Assembly: GCF_001540865.1 (NCBI RefSeq)
Contig: NC_033625.1
Coordinates: 13,734,866-13,798,865 of the forward strand
Source: Ananas comosus
Lineage: Eukaryota; Streptophyta; Magnoliopsida; Poales; Bromeliaceae
DNA: 64,000 nucleotides
Direction of reading: 5' to 3'
In this document: one piece after another, positions 1-10,211 of the stretch
Layout of the letters: each line of letters opens with the position of its first letter
Position numbering within the stretch: the first letter of the stretch is position 1
The notes under the pieces: model-generated
Told to the model about the DNA's origin: nothing
The model's database searches: none
What the model saw: the letters and a program-made list of their open reading frames with translations, nothing else
Made by a program: the position numbers and the translations under genes

Positions 1-532
1 GAAATACACCCACTATATATATATATATTGTACCCCAATTCTAGTACTATTAGAATTTCTATTTCAATTAAATATTTAAATCTTAGTTGATTTAAATATT
101 TATCCTAATCTATTTAGATTCATACTCTAATTAATATTTAAAATTTAATTTATCTTCAACAGATTGAAATATTAATTCTTATCTAACTAGAATTAATCTA
201 CAAATCTAACCAAATTCTAACAAGATTTTAGTTTAGATTTGATTCTAATTTAGTTAGGATTAGATGAGATTTAAATTAGATTAGAAGGCAAGTATAAGGA
301 GGTGTTTAATTCAACTAGAGTGATTAGAATTAGAACTATTATAATGCATTGTATGGCCACATTATAATTAAGCAACCCACGTGAGAGAACTATTTTAGTC
401 AATCCAAGCTGTTTTGTGCTGTAGGCCATTGAGCGCGTCGACCATATTTATTTTGATTTTGGGTTCTCAAGACACATATTTTGTACTCGGCCTTCGATAT
501 TAAATATTAATAAAATTTTGCTCACCAACCGT
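1..532. other. AT-rich intergenic DNA
   Basis: No coding region is supportable. The first 300 bases are very AT-rich with short repeated TTTAAAT and AATTAG words. They resemble in style the AT-rich interior of the LTR at 56.7-57.1 kb, so an old LTR remnant is possible but unproven. Confidence 0.4.
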
Positions 533-675
533 TTCTAAAGTAAGTAGCAAAAAATTTAGTGGTTGGTATTCGAGATTCAAGTTCGAATTCTAATTGATTC
601 ACATTTCCAGCTAAATTTATTTCTAAATAAAATAAACGAAGCGGCTAGCGTGCTACCTATCTCTTAAAAAAAAAA
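533..675 (+). repeat. tRNA-derived SINE copy 1
   Basis: A 140-bp unit contains a B-box-like AGTTCGAATTC, the shared tail GAAGCGG.TAGCGTGCTACC, TATCTCT and a terminal poly-A run. The A-box side is degenerate here but is preserved in other copies (TAGCGCAAGTGG, read on the opposite strand at about 4610-4621). Pol III boxes plus a poly-A tail fit a tRNA-derived SINE. Further copies lie at 1350, 4490, 9670, 38725 and 44457. Confidence 0.65.
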
Positions 676-1276
676 AATTGCTCTGTCTTTACCAACGAAC
701 GTAGACCAGTGGTCGAATCATATATATTTCTACGTGTTTTTTTTTTTTTTCTTGCATTACTTTTTAATCTTTTTTATGGTTTTGCTTTATCTGAAAAGTA
801 CAACTGCAGAAGTCAGTTTTGCTTTATCTGAAAAGTATAACTGCAGAAATCAGGTCATGGAAGCTGAAAGAGAAAAATATAAAATGCAAAGGATACTGCA
901 CCATTATTATTTCATAACTAGTGGGCATCTTCAGTCTTCTCTTTCTTATGGTCCCAGCAATCATGTTTGTGACCATTTTACTTTTAGGCATACATTAGTT
1001 AAGTGTAATGATTCGGTCCATTAGTAATAATAATAGGTTGAACTCAAATTATTGTCCCAAAATGTTTAAATTCAGTGTTTACTATTAATGTCTATGATCT
1101 CTTATATGCCTAATTATAATTTTATTTTTATTCGATGTTAGATTATTGAAGTGCATGTTACATTAAGAAAAACCAATGTAGGAGCACATTATGGGCTACG
1201 TTAATAGATTAAAAAATTTGAAAAAATTCAGAAGGATAACTATGCCAAAATTCTTATAGTACATTAATAAGAGTTT

Positions 1277-1307
<31 letters not shown>

Positions 1308-1349
1308 GTTTTGTAAGGTGCGTGATTGAGCCAGAAGAAAAAGACAATA
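676..1349. other. Non-coding, with a 37-bp direct repeat and a G22 run
   Basis: No gene is visible. The open frame at 734-1024 starts in a T-homopolymer and has no recognisable domain. A 37-bp unit occurs twice head to tail at 780-816 and 817-853. A run of 13 T followed by 22 G lies at 1274-1308. Confidence 0.5.
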
Positions 1350-1506
1350 ATATTTTTTTTTTTTAGAAATAGGTAGCACGCTACCCGTTTCGTTTATTTT
1401 ATTTAGAAATAAACTTAGCTGGAAATGTAAATCAACTAGAATTCGAACTTGAGACCTCTGGTACCAACCACCAAGTCCTTTGCCACTTGCTCTAGGAACA
1501 GTCGGT
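1350..1506 (-). repeat. tRNA-derived SINE copy 2
   Basis: This is the reverse-complement copy of the SINE family. It begins with the T-run (tail), then AGGTAGCACGCTACCCG, and ends at the A-box side near GCCACTTGCTCTAGGAAC. The head is better preserved than in copy 1. Confidence 0.65.
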
Positions 1507-3175
1507 AATAATATTGTTCAACGAGTTTGTTAGAAATAACCTATTCTTGTTTATTNTGATAATAAGGATGATACGATTGAGTTAATAGGTTTGCATTAAA
1601 AAGAATAAGAAGTTTTATAGAACTAAGAGTAGGTTTAATCACATTAAATATGAAAAAAAAAAATTATATTTGAAAACTCACGTTTGGATTGGTTAAGTTT
1701 AGAATAGTAGGAATAGTAGTACCTAAATATTAGTAAAATAATATTTTAATAAGTTAATAAATTAATTAATTAGGAAAATAACAGGATTGAGAAGCTTAGG
1801 ATATTTACCGAGAAGCATATGATATTGCAAGCTCCAAAAGAGAAGGGCCCCAAGGTTTTGTGCCCCTTCTAGGACCAGGTCCTAATGGACCGCGTAAAAA
1901 ATTGCATTATTTATTTTAATAAATTTATAATTGCGAGAATTACATAAAATATACTAATTAAATTTGAAAAGATAAATAATGGATTCAAATTTTAAAGTCA
2001 AAGTAACGTTGAGTAACTCAAATCAAACAAATTAATTAAAAAGTTGAATAGTAAAATCAAAGTTTAAAAAGATCGGATAGCCGACTCAAAATGGCCCATA
2101 TCTCAGATAAGTTCTGTATGTTTTTGCCTAAAGTTTATTTCTAATTAAAGAATTGAAAGGAGAGTAGACTTTGTTTTTAGACTTTTCTCAACAACTTTCC
2201 ACATCCAAAACTTGATTTAGCGGTTATACTTTCTTTGAAATCTTTGTTTCCACATGCTTAAGGCGAGCGTGTTTGGTTGTATATACAGTCGCAAAAAATA
2301 GTTTTTTGTGAAAAAAAAATCAGTGGAAAATTTTTTTACTTTTTGTAGTGTTTGATTTGTAGACGAAAAAAATAATTTTTTAATCACTATTTGCTCAGTT
2401 GAAAAAAAAAATCACATTGCATTTGATTTGGTAAAAGAAAAAAAAAATAAAAAAATTTTTATGCGGCTTAAGTTTTCATTTTTTGTTGACCGCATTTGCT
2501 TATCTCCCAGACCAGGGTTAAGGATGAGAGATGGGCCATATATGGAAAATATAAGCATTTCAGTTTTCTTAAATTCATAAAAATAAAAAATAAAAAAGTT
2601 TTTACGACTAAATAAACACTCAGAAATTTTTTTGAGAATACCTTTTCGGTCAACTAAACACACCCTTCGTACGGGAGAGTACTTTTTGTTAGAATTAATG
2701 TAATTAAATAGTCATCACTATTATTATGTTGTCCATTTGAAAGTGATCGATTAGCCCTACCATGTGATAGTTTCCTGCAAATTAATTAATCAGAGCACAC
2801 AAGTTTGACTGATGCCAATTAAAATGGTGCTCATCGATCACACCTCAGGTCAAAGTCAGAGGTCCCACTAGTGTTCATCATAGAATTAATATATTAGTGG
2901 TGCTTTTATTGCCTCTTTTTTGTTTTTAGTACACGTTTCAACTTTATAGTTATCGATGAGACTAATTCTACGTGGTGGTGCTGTTATTGTTTTTCTCCAC
3001 ATCTTTTATTCCACAAACTTCGCTTTTTCATTAATAATTAATAGATCCTTGCCACCTAAAAGTCGAGAAAGATGGAAAAATGCATTATAAGAACATCAAA
3101 TCTACAAGGGCAAATATGAGGAGGTCTAATCGACCTGTAATCACTCGTGAGGGAAACAAGAAGCAGCACTCGATC
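1507..3175. repeat. Upstream part of duplicated receptor-kinase unit (copy A)
   Basis: This block aligns by eye with the DNA upstream of genes B, C and D. The shared order is a GTTAGAAATAACC segment near 1530, AGAAGGGCCCCAAGG near 1842, a GTGTTTGGTTGTATATACAG element near 2268, then a conserved 350-bp stretch before the start codon. That stretch holds W-box cores (TTGACT at 2805-2810, GGTCAA near 2849). The 2268-2672 part has ends that are inverted (GTGTTTGGTTG and CTAAACACACCC) and looks like an old MITE present before the gene duplications. Regulation by WRKY factors is inference only. Confidence 0.6.
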
Positions 3176-6100
3176 ATGGTGGAAAGGCTCTCTCTTCTTC
3201 GACTGTTATGCCTCCTCCTCCTCCTCCTCCTCCTCCTCACTTGTGTTGGCGTCGCAGAAGGCCGCAAGAATCACGTCAGTTGTTCTTCGTCGTGCGGGCA
3301 TTTGCATGATATCCACTATCCTTTCCGTTTGAAGAGCGATCTGCCGCAGTGTGGATCCCCAGACTACGAGATTCTCTGCGACGGCGGCAAACCTATGCTG
3401 GAGCTGGGGACGGCAAAGTACTACGTAACCAACATCTCATACACGAACCAGACTATCAGTGTGGTTGATCCCGTGTTTGTAGATGACAAGTATTGCCTTC
3501 TTCCTATCCAATCTCCACCTGCTAATTTATCGCATTTGTATTTCAACGTCGGAGACAACGGGGCTCTCTTTGCGAACTGCACGAGGCCAATCGACGACGA
3601 CATGTACCGGAGCGTGCCTTGCTTGAGCAGTAACAACACATTTGTCTACGTAGTAGTTGATACCGGGGAATTCTCTGTGGAATCTATTGAGCCCTCATGC
3701 GGATTTCTGGCCTGGATTCCTATGCCCGTCGATCATGTCATGAACCCGACCGCCACCGATGTCTTTGAGCTCTTGAAAGAAGGATTCACACTTTTGTGGG
3801 ATGTAGGCCCTGGATCAAAATTTGCCATAATATTAACGGATGTACGTGAATGCTTAGAAAGAGCAAAAAGGTATGAAACACTACCATATATTCACTACCA
3901 AGCCTACAAGCAATTTCAAATTAAGTTATGTGTAAAAGGAAATTTCTTTGTTAGAAGATAGTTTTTCAATACCCCATGCTATGATAGCGCTAAACTCATT
4001 TGCAACATTAGCCAAAGATTTAGTGTAAAGCTAGAAAATTATATGAAATAATTATTGTTCTCCAAAGGATATTAAGTTATAAGAGAATGGTGTTCCTAAT
4101 ACTTAATTATACTAGCGCCATTATAGTTTACTTTGTAGTAATTATTTTTTCAAATATACAACCATTTTATTATATTTTATCAATCTCTACATTATATTTT
4201 AGATTTATTTTTTATTTCTATCTTGTACTATTTTATTTTCTCTTAAATATCAGAGAAACTACTTTTTTCTCACCAATCTTAATTTACACTACCATTTAAA
4301 AATCAACATTACGTACCATTAATAAATCTATTATTTTAGGTAAAATCTAGACTTCATTAAGAAGCCTTGATTAAATAGTAGAAAAATATAGAAAATGAAT
4401 CTCCATGATAAACTCATTGAAAATTTTTATTAAATCATTTCTGACTATTGGTTTGTGGTTTTATATATGTGTTTTGCTATTTTTTGTGTTTTTTTATAGG
4501 TAGCACGCTACCCGCTTCGTTTTTTTCATTTAGAAATAAACTTGGCTAGAAATGTGAATTAACTAGAATTCAAATTTGGATCTCGGGTACCAACTACCAA
4601 GTCCTTTGCTACTTGCGCTAGTGACGGTCGGTCATACGCTTTAAGTTTCAAAGTCATGATATTCTTTGACTTGTCCTTTGGTTGACAGCTTGTTTTATGT
4701 ATAGCAACAACTACTTAACCAGACATAGGTTTTTTTCTTTTATTAGAGTTCAAAATTCTACGAGAATGAAAAGCAAAATACGATTAAATTATCCTAAAAT
4801 ATACATAATTAGTTTTCATTCCGCATGAACCAGCATACATCATATTTATATATTTTGCAGCAAGTTCGCGAATTTGACCCACAGCGAAGGGCTTCTCTTC
4901 CTTCCATACTTGTTGGTCAAAAGCGAGGCCAATTTCTTAGACTGTATGAACGATAGTTTAAGCAGCAATCATTATTTTCGCTATGCGGTCGCTGTGGTTG
5001 TCGTAATAGAGATTGTGCAGCTTTTACTAGGTAAACCTACCAAATGATTTAGCGACAAGTGACAAACTGATTTTTTTGTTTTTTTACCTCCTCTCTAATC
5101 AACAAACTAATGTGAATTTTTTTTCAGCATTATGGATGTTAGGGAGGTTCGTTTTTGCACCAATTTCACTTCTCAATTTACTGGCTTATAAGTTATGGAT
5201 CAGTCATGTGTCTATTGACATTGTAGAAAAGTTTCTCCGAGACCAGCAAATGCTCTCAACTATGAGATATTCCTACACTGATATTATTGCAATCACGGGC
5301 CACTTTCGAGAGAAGCTAGGACAAGGAGGATTTGGGTCGGTCTTTAGAGGTACACTCTTAAGTGGCCAACATGTTGCCATCAAGATGCTCGAAAATTCTC
5401 AATTCAATGGAGAAGACTTCATCAATGAGGTCTCAACAATTGGCAGGATTCACCATGTAAATATAGTACGGCTTATTGGTTTTTGCTCAGAAGGATCAAA
5501 GAGGGCACTTGTTTACGAGTACATGCCTAAGGGATCATTGGACAAGTATATCTTCTCGGCAAGAGGAACTAGTAATAGGCCCTTTTCCTGGGATAAGCTC
5601 AATGAAATAGCACTTGGGGTGGCTCGGGGTATCGATTACTTGCATCGAGGATGTGACATGCAGATTCTACATTTCGACATCAAACCACATAATATTCTCC
5701 TAAACCAACATTTCAACCCCAAGGTTTCAGATTTCGGACTCGCAAGGTTGTACCCAAAGGATTATAATCTTCTTTCTATTAGTGCAGCAAGAGGGACCAT
5801 TGGATATATTGCTCCGGAATTGGTATCGAGGAACTTTGGGATTGTATCTGACAAATCTGATGTCTATAGTTTTGGAATGCTATTATTGGAGATGGCGGGA
5901 GGCAGAAGGAATGTGGATCGAACGATGGAAAATACAAGCCAAGTTTACTATCCTTCTTGGATCTACGATCAACTTTCACAGAACAAAGGGATCAATGAAA
6001 TAAATAACAATATTGAGATTCATGAAATAGAAAGAAAGTTATGTAAAGTAGGGTTATGGTGCATTCAGATGAAATCGTCAAATCGCCCTTCTATGGACAA

Positions 6101-6266
6101 AGTTGTAGAGATGTTGGAAGGGGATACAGATAACTTGCAAATGCCATCAAGGCCTTTCTTTGCATCCTCAGAGCCGACCTCCGCAAGGCAGCCTTCCATG
6201 CAATCCACTTCAACAGAATTATCGATCATTTTTGAGCAAGAGGACTATCCGAATTCGGACAAATAA
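3176..6266 (+). CDS. LRK10-like receptor kinase, copy A (667 aa, 3 exons)
   Basis: Membrane receptor-like serine/threonine kinase of the LRK10-like/GUB_WAK_bind family. The exons I assign are 3176-3870, 4861-5030 and 5128-6266; all junctions are GT-AG, phases agree, and the total is 2004 nt with no internal stop. The start is the ATG before a leucine-rich signal peptide (residues 1 to about 26), shared with B and C; an upstream in-frame ATG at 3080 is less likely. Residues about 34-130 carry the cysteine-rich GUB_WAK_bind pattern. Exon 2 leads into hydrophobic stretches at about 273-288 and 296-309. The kinase has GQGGFG 353-358, Lys374, HFD with Asp472 and DFG Asp490. HFD makes it a non-RD kinase. 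The ligand is unknown; polysaccharide binding is a family expectation. Intron 1 is 990 nt and contains a SINE. Confidence 0.9.
4490..4632 (-). repeat. tRNA-derived SINE copy 3, in intron 1 of gene A
   Basis: A T-run and TAGGTAGCACGCTACCCGC start the copy. The A-box side reads CCACTTGCGCTAG at its far end, so the element is antisense to gene A. The matching intron of gene C lacks it, so it inserted after those copies separated or was lost from C. Confidence 0.7.
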
Positions 6267-7011
6267 GGGATGTAAAATTTGTTAGTTCAGTTACTCAAAG
6301 CTAAGTTGCTGTTGTGTGGAGCAACTCAATTATATTCAATGATTTTTAGAGCATTTCATGGCAAGTAACTTAGTTGAGGGGTCTTGATGCATGTGTATGC
6401 CAATTTCTGATAGAATAGATATTCTTTTTTATATAAATAATGCTGTAGAAGAAAAAAGAGAAACAAGTGCAATCAATATGTGTGGACCAATGGAATTAAC
6501 TATATGTCATCTGTTTAAGTTGTCCTTTAGTTGCCTGTATGAATAGGGTTTCTATTAAACAAGTGTAGTGAGCTGCGCGATACGGCGGGTAGATAATATT
6601 CAATATTTAACTTTAATTTTTCTACTATATTTTTTCTTCTTTCAGTTAGATAGAGGTCTTAAAAAAAAAATTACACTTAAAAAAGTTACACTTAGCCTCA
6701 CACGTGGAACACGATTATGGACGTTAATGGGATTTTATCATATAAATTATACTTTGCAATATATAAGATGCAAAATATATTGAAGTATGGCAACGACATT
6801 GAATGAATCGTCGATATGTTTTTATCCATTAAATAAACATTCATTTAATCATTAATCGTGCTTTTCAATACTCTAAAAAAAATATCCACATATCCATTTA
6901 TAAATATTAATATATTAACATTATTTTCTATAAGACAACAAAAGCACTCCAAAATTATAAATGTATGGAGTTTCCAATCAGGCTTAATTGTAAAATTTTG
7001 TTAGGCAAAAT

Positions 7012-7067
<56 letters not shown>

Positions 7068-7199
7068 AAACAAAGGGGTGACGCAATTATTCTTATTTGT
7101 ANTTTTTTTTTGACTATTCAAACACTTATAGAAATGAATTTAATAAATCTTTGTTGCCGCGAATGAACTGGTCCAGCCGCAGATATTTCTAAGACAAGT
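6267..7199. other. 3' flank of gene A
   Basis: The first 300 bases match the 3' flanks of B and C (GCATTTCATGGC, TATGCCAATTTCTGA) and should include the 3' UTR. No clear poly-A signal can be chosen. The rest is AT-rich with a CT/CA dinucleotide tract at about 7012-7066. The open frame at 6568-6783 has no recognisable content. Confidence 0.5.
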
Positions 7200-7500
7200 G
7201 GTCATTTATGGTAGAGATTAGATTTGTTTAAGTTTTATTTTTAAATAAGGATTATAGGTTCATGGCTTCCAATAAACTCAAGAATCTGTTATTAATTACC
7301 TCACACTTTCAGTGTTAAGGAACTCTTGATTAAGAGACCAAATGTAAATGCTGATAATAAAAAAAACCAAGCAGATAAATAAAATTTTATTAATATAATT
7401 TGTCGTGTACATGACTTAAGCAGGGGCATACTCTTACAGTACATGAATTTTATAAAATAAGAATACTCAGTTTATAGACTTGGCCGTCGATCGAGATCGA
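7200..7500. repeat. Duplicated block shared with 31.32-31.62 kb
   Basis: About 300 bases are clearly homologous to the DNA after gene C: TTAGATTTGTTTAAG, then CTCACACTTTCAGT, then TTGTCGTGTA, then CGTCGATCG. It leads directly into the minisatellite in both places. Its function is not recognisable. Confidence 0.7.
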
Positions 7501-8008
7501 GTTAAGGTTGAATTTAATTTTAATTTGTGCAATTTAACGACTTGACGGTCAAAAGAGTTTGATTTGATTTGCTAAGTTTAACGACTTGACAATCAATTTG
7601 AATTTTAATTCAGTTTAACAATTTGACGGTCAAATGCTCAATTTAACAATTTGACGGTCAATTTGAATTTGAATTTAGTTAATCAACTTAGCGGTCAGAT
7701 GTTCAGTTTAACGACTTGATTGTTAATTTGAATTTGAATTCAGTTTAACGATTTAACGGTTAAATGTTTAATTTAATAACTTGACGGTCAAAAAGAGTTT
7801 GATATGTTTTGCTCAATTAACGATTTGGCGGTCAAATATTCAGTTTAAAGACTTGATAATTATTTGTTTAGTTTAACAACTTGATGGTCATTTATTTAGT
7901 TTAACGATTTGACAGTCATTTGTTTAGTTTAACGACTTGACGGTCATCTGTCCAATTTAATGACTTGATGGCCATTTATATAGTTTAACGACTTAACGGT
8001 CATTTGAA
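7500..8008. repeat. Minisatellite with a roughly 26-bp unit
   Basis: About 18 degenerate copies of a unit whose core reads TTTAACGACTTGACGGTCA, separated by TTTG/AATT spacers. Each unit contains TTGAC followed by GGTCA. A shorter array of the same unit lies at 31620-31846. Confidence 0.85.
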
Positions 8009-8225
8009 TATGAGGCCCATAAATTGGTTCATGATAAAGGCCCATTTGGAAAGCCCATTAAATTAGTTAATGAAATTAACTCATGATAGGAGGCCTATTT
8101 GAAAAGCCCATTAGTTCAGGAAATTAGTTAATGATAGAGGCTCATTTAGAAACTCCATTAAATGAGTTTATGGAATTAATTCATGATAGAGGCCCATTTG
8201 GAAGGTTTATGAAATTATTTGACTA
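8009..8225. repeat. Second minisatellite with a roughly 60-bp unit
   Basis: Three to four degenerate units contain GAGGCCCATTTGGAAAGCCC, then ATTAATTCATGATAG-type text. They follow directly on the 26-bp array. Confidence 0.75.
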
Positions 8226-8660
8226 AATTTGGTTTGGATTGGAGGCATTTTGGTGATATAGGTTTGGTAGTTTTGTGCTTTACAGGTTTTGGTGGTTTTA
8301 TATATGAAATAGCTTGGGTTGGGTTTTATTTATGAATTTTGGGTTTTATGGGTTTTGTTTGTAGACTTTGGATCTTGGCTTTATTTGCATGTGGGTTTTG
8401 CATTTTATTTATGGACTTTGGGTCTTGGGTTTTATTTAGATTTAGATTTTATTTGTGAAGTTTGGGTTTCATGGGTTTTATTTGGATTTTAGTTTTATTT
8501 GTGGACTTTGGATTTCATAGATTTTACTTGGATATTGATTTTATATGTGAACTTTGGGTTTCATGGGTTTGATTTGGATTTTGATTTTATTTGTGAATTT
8601 TGGATTTTGAATTTTATGGGTTTTATTTTGTATGTGGACTAAATTTGAAGCCCATATGTG
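8226..8660. repeat. Third minisatellite, GT-rich
   Basis: Degenerate units of TTTATTTGTGGACTTTGGG and TTTCATGGGTTTTATTTGG repeat many times with variable spacing. One strand is strongly T/G-biased. No coding potential is seen. Confidence 0.75.
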
Positions 8661-9013
8661 GATTGGCAATTTTAATGGTCGATGTGATGCATTTGTGAAT
8701 TTAACAGTGTAAAACAATTCAAATCTGATGAAATTTTTATAATTATTTTTTAAACTATTTAGAATGAATTAGTATATTTGATCTTAAATTCAAGTATTTT
8801 ATTATCATTTTTTATGAGATTTTTATTTTCAGCCATTTATTTTTAGACTACTCGTTTGATAGATAAATAATGACAAAAAAAATTATGAAATTTAGTTTTC
8901 AAATACTATCAATAGTGTAGATCAAGTCTAGCAGAGCCAATCTTTGATTTGGAAACCGTATTATTGAAAACAACTTGGTAGCACGAAGGCCTCCGTGTTA
9001 TCGATAGTATACT
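8661..9013. mobile_element. Half of a foldback (Mutator-like) element
   Basis: This matches the right arm of the long inverted-repeat family seen at 25486 and 31.8-36.3 kb: a poly-pyrimidine/TTTTCAGCC interior, then GTAGATCAAGTCTAGC, then AAACAACTTGGTAGCACG and a terminal CGATAGTATACTAG. The left arm is missing. Confidence 0.6.
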
Positions 9014-9049
9014 AGTTCGACTTTATATATATAAATCTATATGTATATA

Positions 9050-9226
9050 TAAGAGCATAGAGGTCTCCGTGCTCCTAAGCTGTTTTCAATAATTAAACTT
9101 TCGAATCGATGATCAACTCTGCTAGACTTGATCTAGCGTATTTAAAGTATATAGCAAATAAATTTTACGATTTTTTCATATCATTACCTAATGATCGGAA
9201 AGATTCAAAATTAATAATTAAAAAGA
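9050..9226. mobile_element. Left arm of a second foldback element, truncated
   Basis: It starts AGAGCATAGAGGTCTCCGTG and continues with GACTTGATCTAGCGTATT and ATCATTACCTAATGATCGG, the left-arm order of the family. It stops abruptly. Next to the right arm at 8661-9013 it may mark a rearranged pair. Confidence 0.55.
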
Positions 9227-9754
9227 GCTTTGGAAGCGCTGATGAGTTTTGAAAGAGAGTTTTGGAGGAGTGAGTTGGAGGAAAAGAACTTTGGAGGAAA
9301 GAGAATTGGAGAAAAAGGAGTTTGGAGGAACAAGAGAGTGTTTTGGCAGTAAACTTTTCGCCAAAATCTAACCTAGTTCCGTTACTTCAATCAAATTCTG
9401 TTGACCGAAAACTAACGAAATAGAATAACATGAATGAAATATTAAAGTTTCGAACATTAGATATCTATTTTACGAGTTTGAAGGGTAAAATAAGACTTCG
9501 TAAAAAAATTCAGGGGCAACGATGCAATTTACCTTTGGATGATTTCGCATCCAAGGGTGGAGAATCATCCACTAGTCATATGATGTGACTTGTAGAGTGA
9601 ATCTCACCCTTGGATGGGATGGGTGTAAAGTCTACACCCACTTTCAAGTGTATACCTAACATTGCTCCACATATTTACAGCTAAGTTTATTTCTAAATGA
9701 AATAAACGAAGCGGGTAGCATGTTACCTATCTCTCAAAAAAAACATTGCTCTAC
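9227..9754. other. Non-coding, with SINE copy 4 fragment
   Basis: 9240-9345 is purine-rich with repeated TTTGGAGGA words. A 5'-truncated plus-strand SINE copy lies at about 9670-9745 (GCTAAGTTTATTTC, GAAGCGGGTAGCATG, then an A-run). No gene is seen. Confidence 0.5.
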
Positions 9755-10211
9755 ATAAATAAACGCATGCGCGGACAAACACACACGTATAAGTTCGTTG
9801 GTCGGGGCTCAGGTTGGTTATGATCAGCCCAATTAGGCCCTAAACTATTTTGGGTTTAAATTTTTGAGTCCAATCTAAGCCCAAAGTAGTTTCAAGGCCT
9901 GGGCCAGCAGGCCCGGTTCCACCCCTAACAGGAATGAGCACTTAATGATGCAACTATCATTTGAATTGTCAATCTGCACTGGAATCTCTAATTTGTGAGA
10001 TATTTCTGAAACAATATAAATAATTAAGTCCAAAATTAATGCATTTAGGGTAGATTCTGCTAAATTTATTCAAATAGTGATGAACAGTTAGAATTGAGCC
10101 ATCAAATTTATCATGATATTGCACGCTTTACTTGAGCCGGGCTCGAGAATTGCAACCATATAAGTAAATTTAATTTAAATGTATGGATCCTTTGAAATCC
10201 ACACCATATAT
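9755..10211. repeat. Upstream part of duplicated unit (copy B side)
   Basis: This stretch aligns with 42580-42870 upstream of gene D: CGGCCCAATTAGGCCC-type text, TTTTGAGTCC, CCTAACAGGAA, ATCTCTAATTTGT. Its end aligns with 22380-22430 and 22841-22920 upstream of C. It marks how far the tandem unit reaches to the left. Confidence 0.6.

Noticed and set aside
734..1024. 96-codon plus-strand frame
   Set aside because: It starts in a T-homopolymer, contains a 37-bp direct repeat and shows no domain or homologue in the duplicated units.
1287..1308. G22 run as a quadruplex or regulatory site
   Set aside because: A pure homopolymer after T13 next to a SINE is more likely a slippage tract or a sequencing artefact; nothing ties it to a gene.
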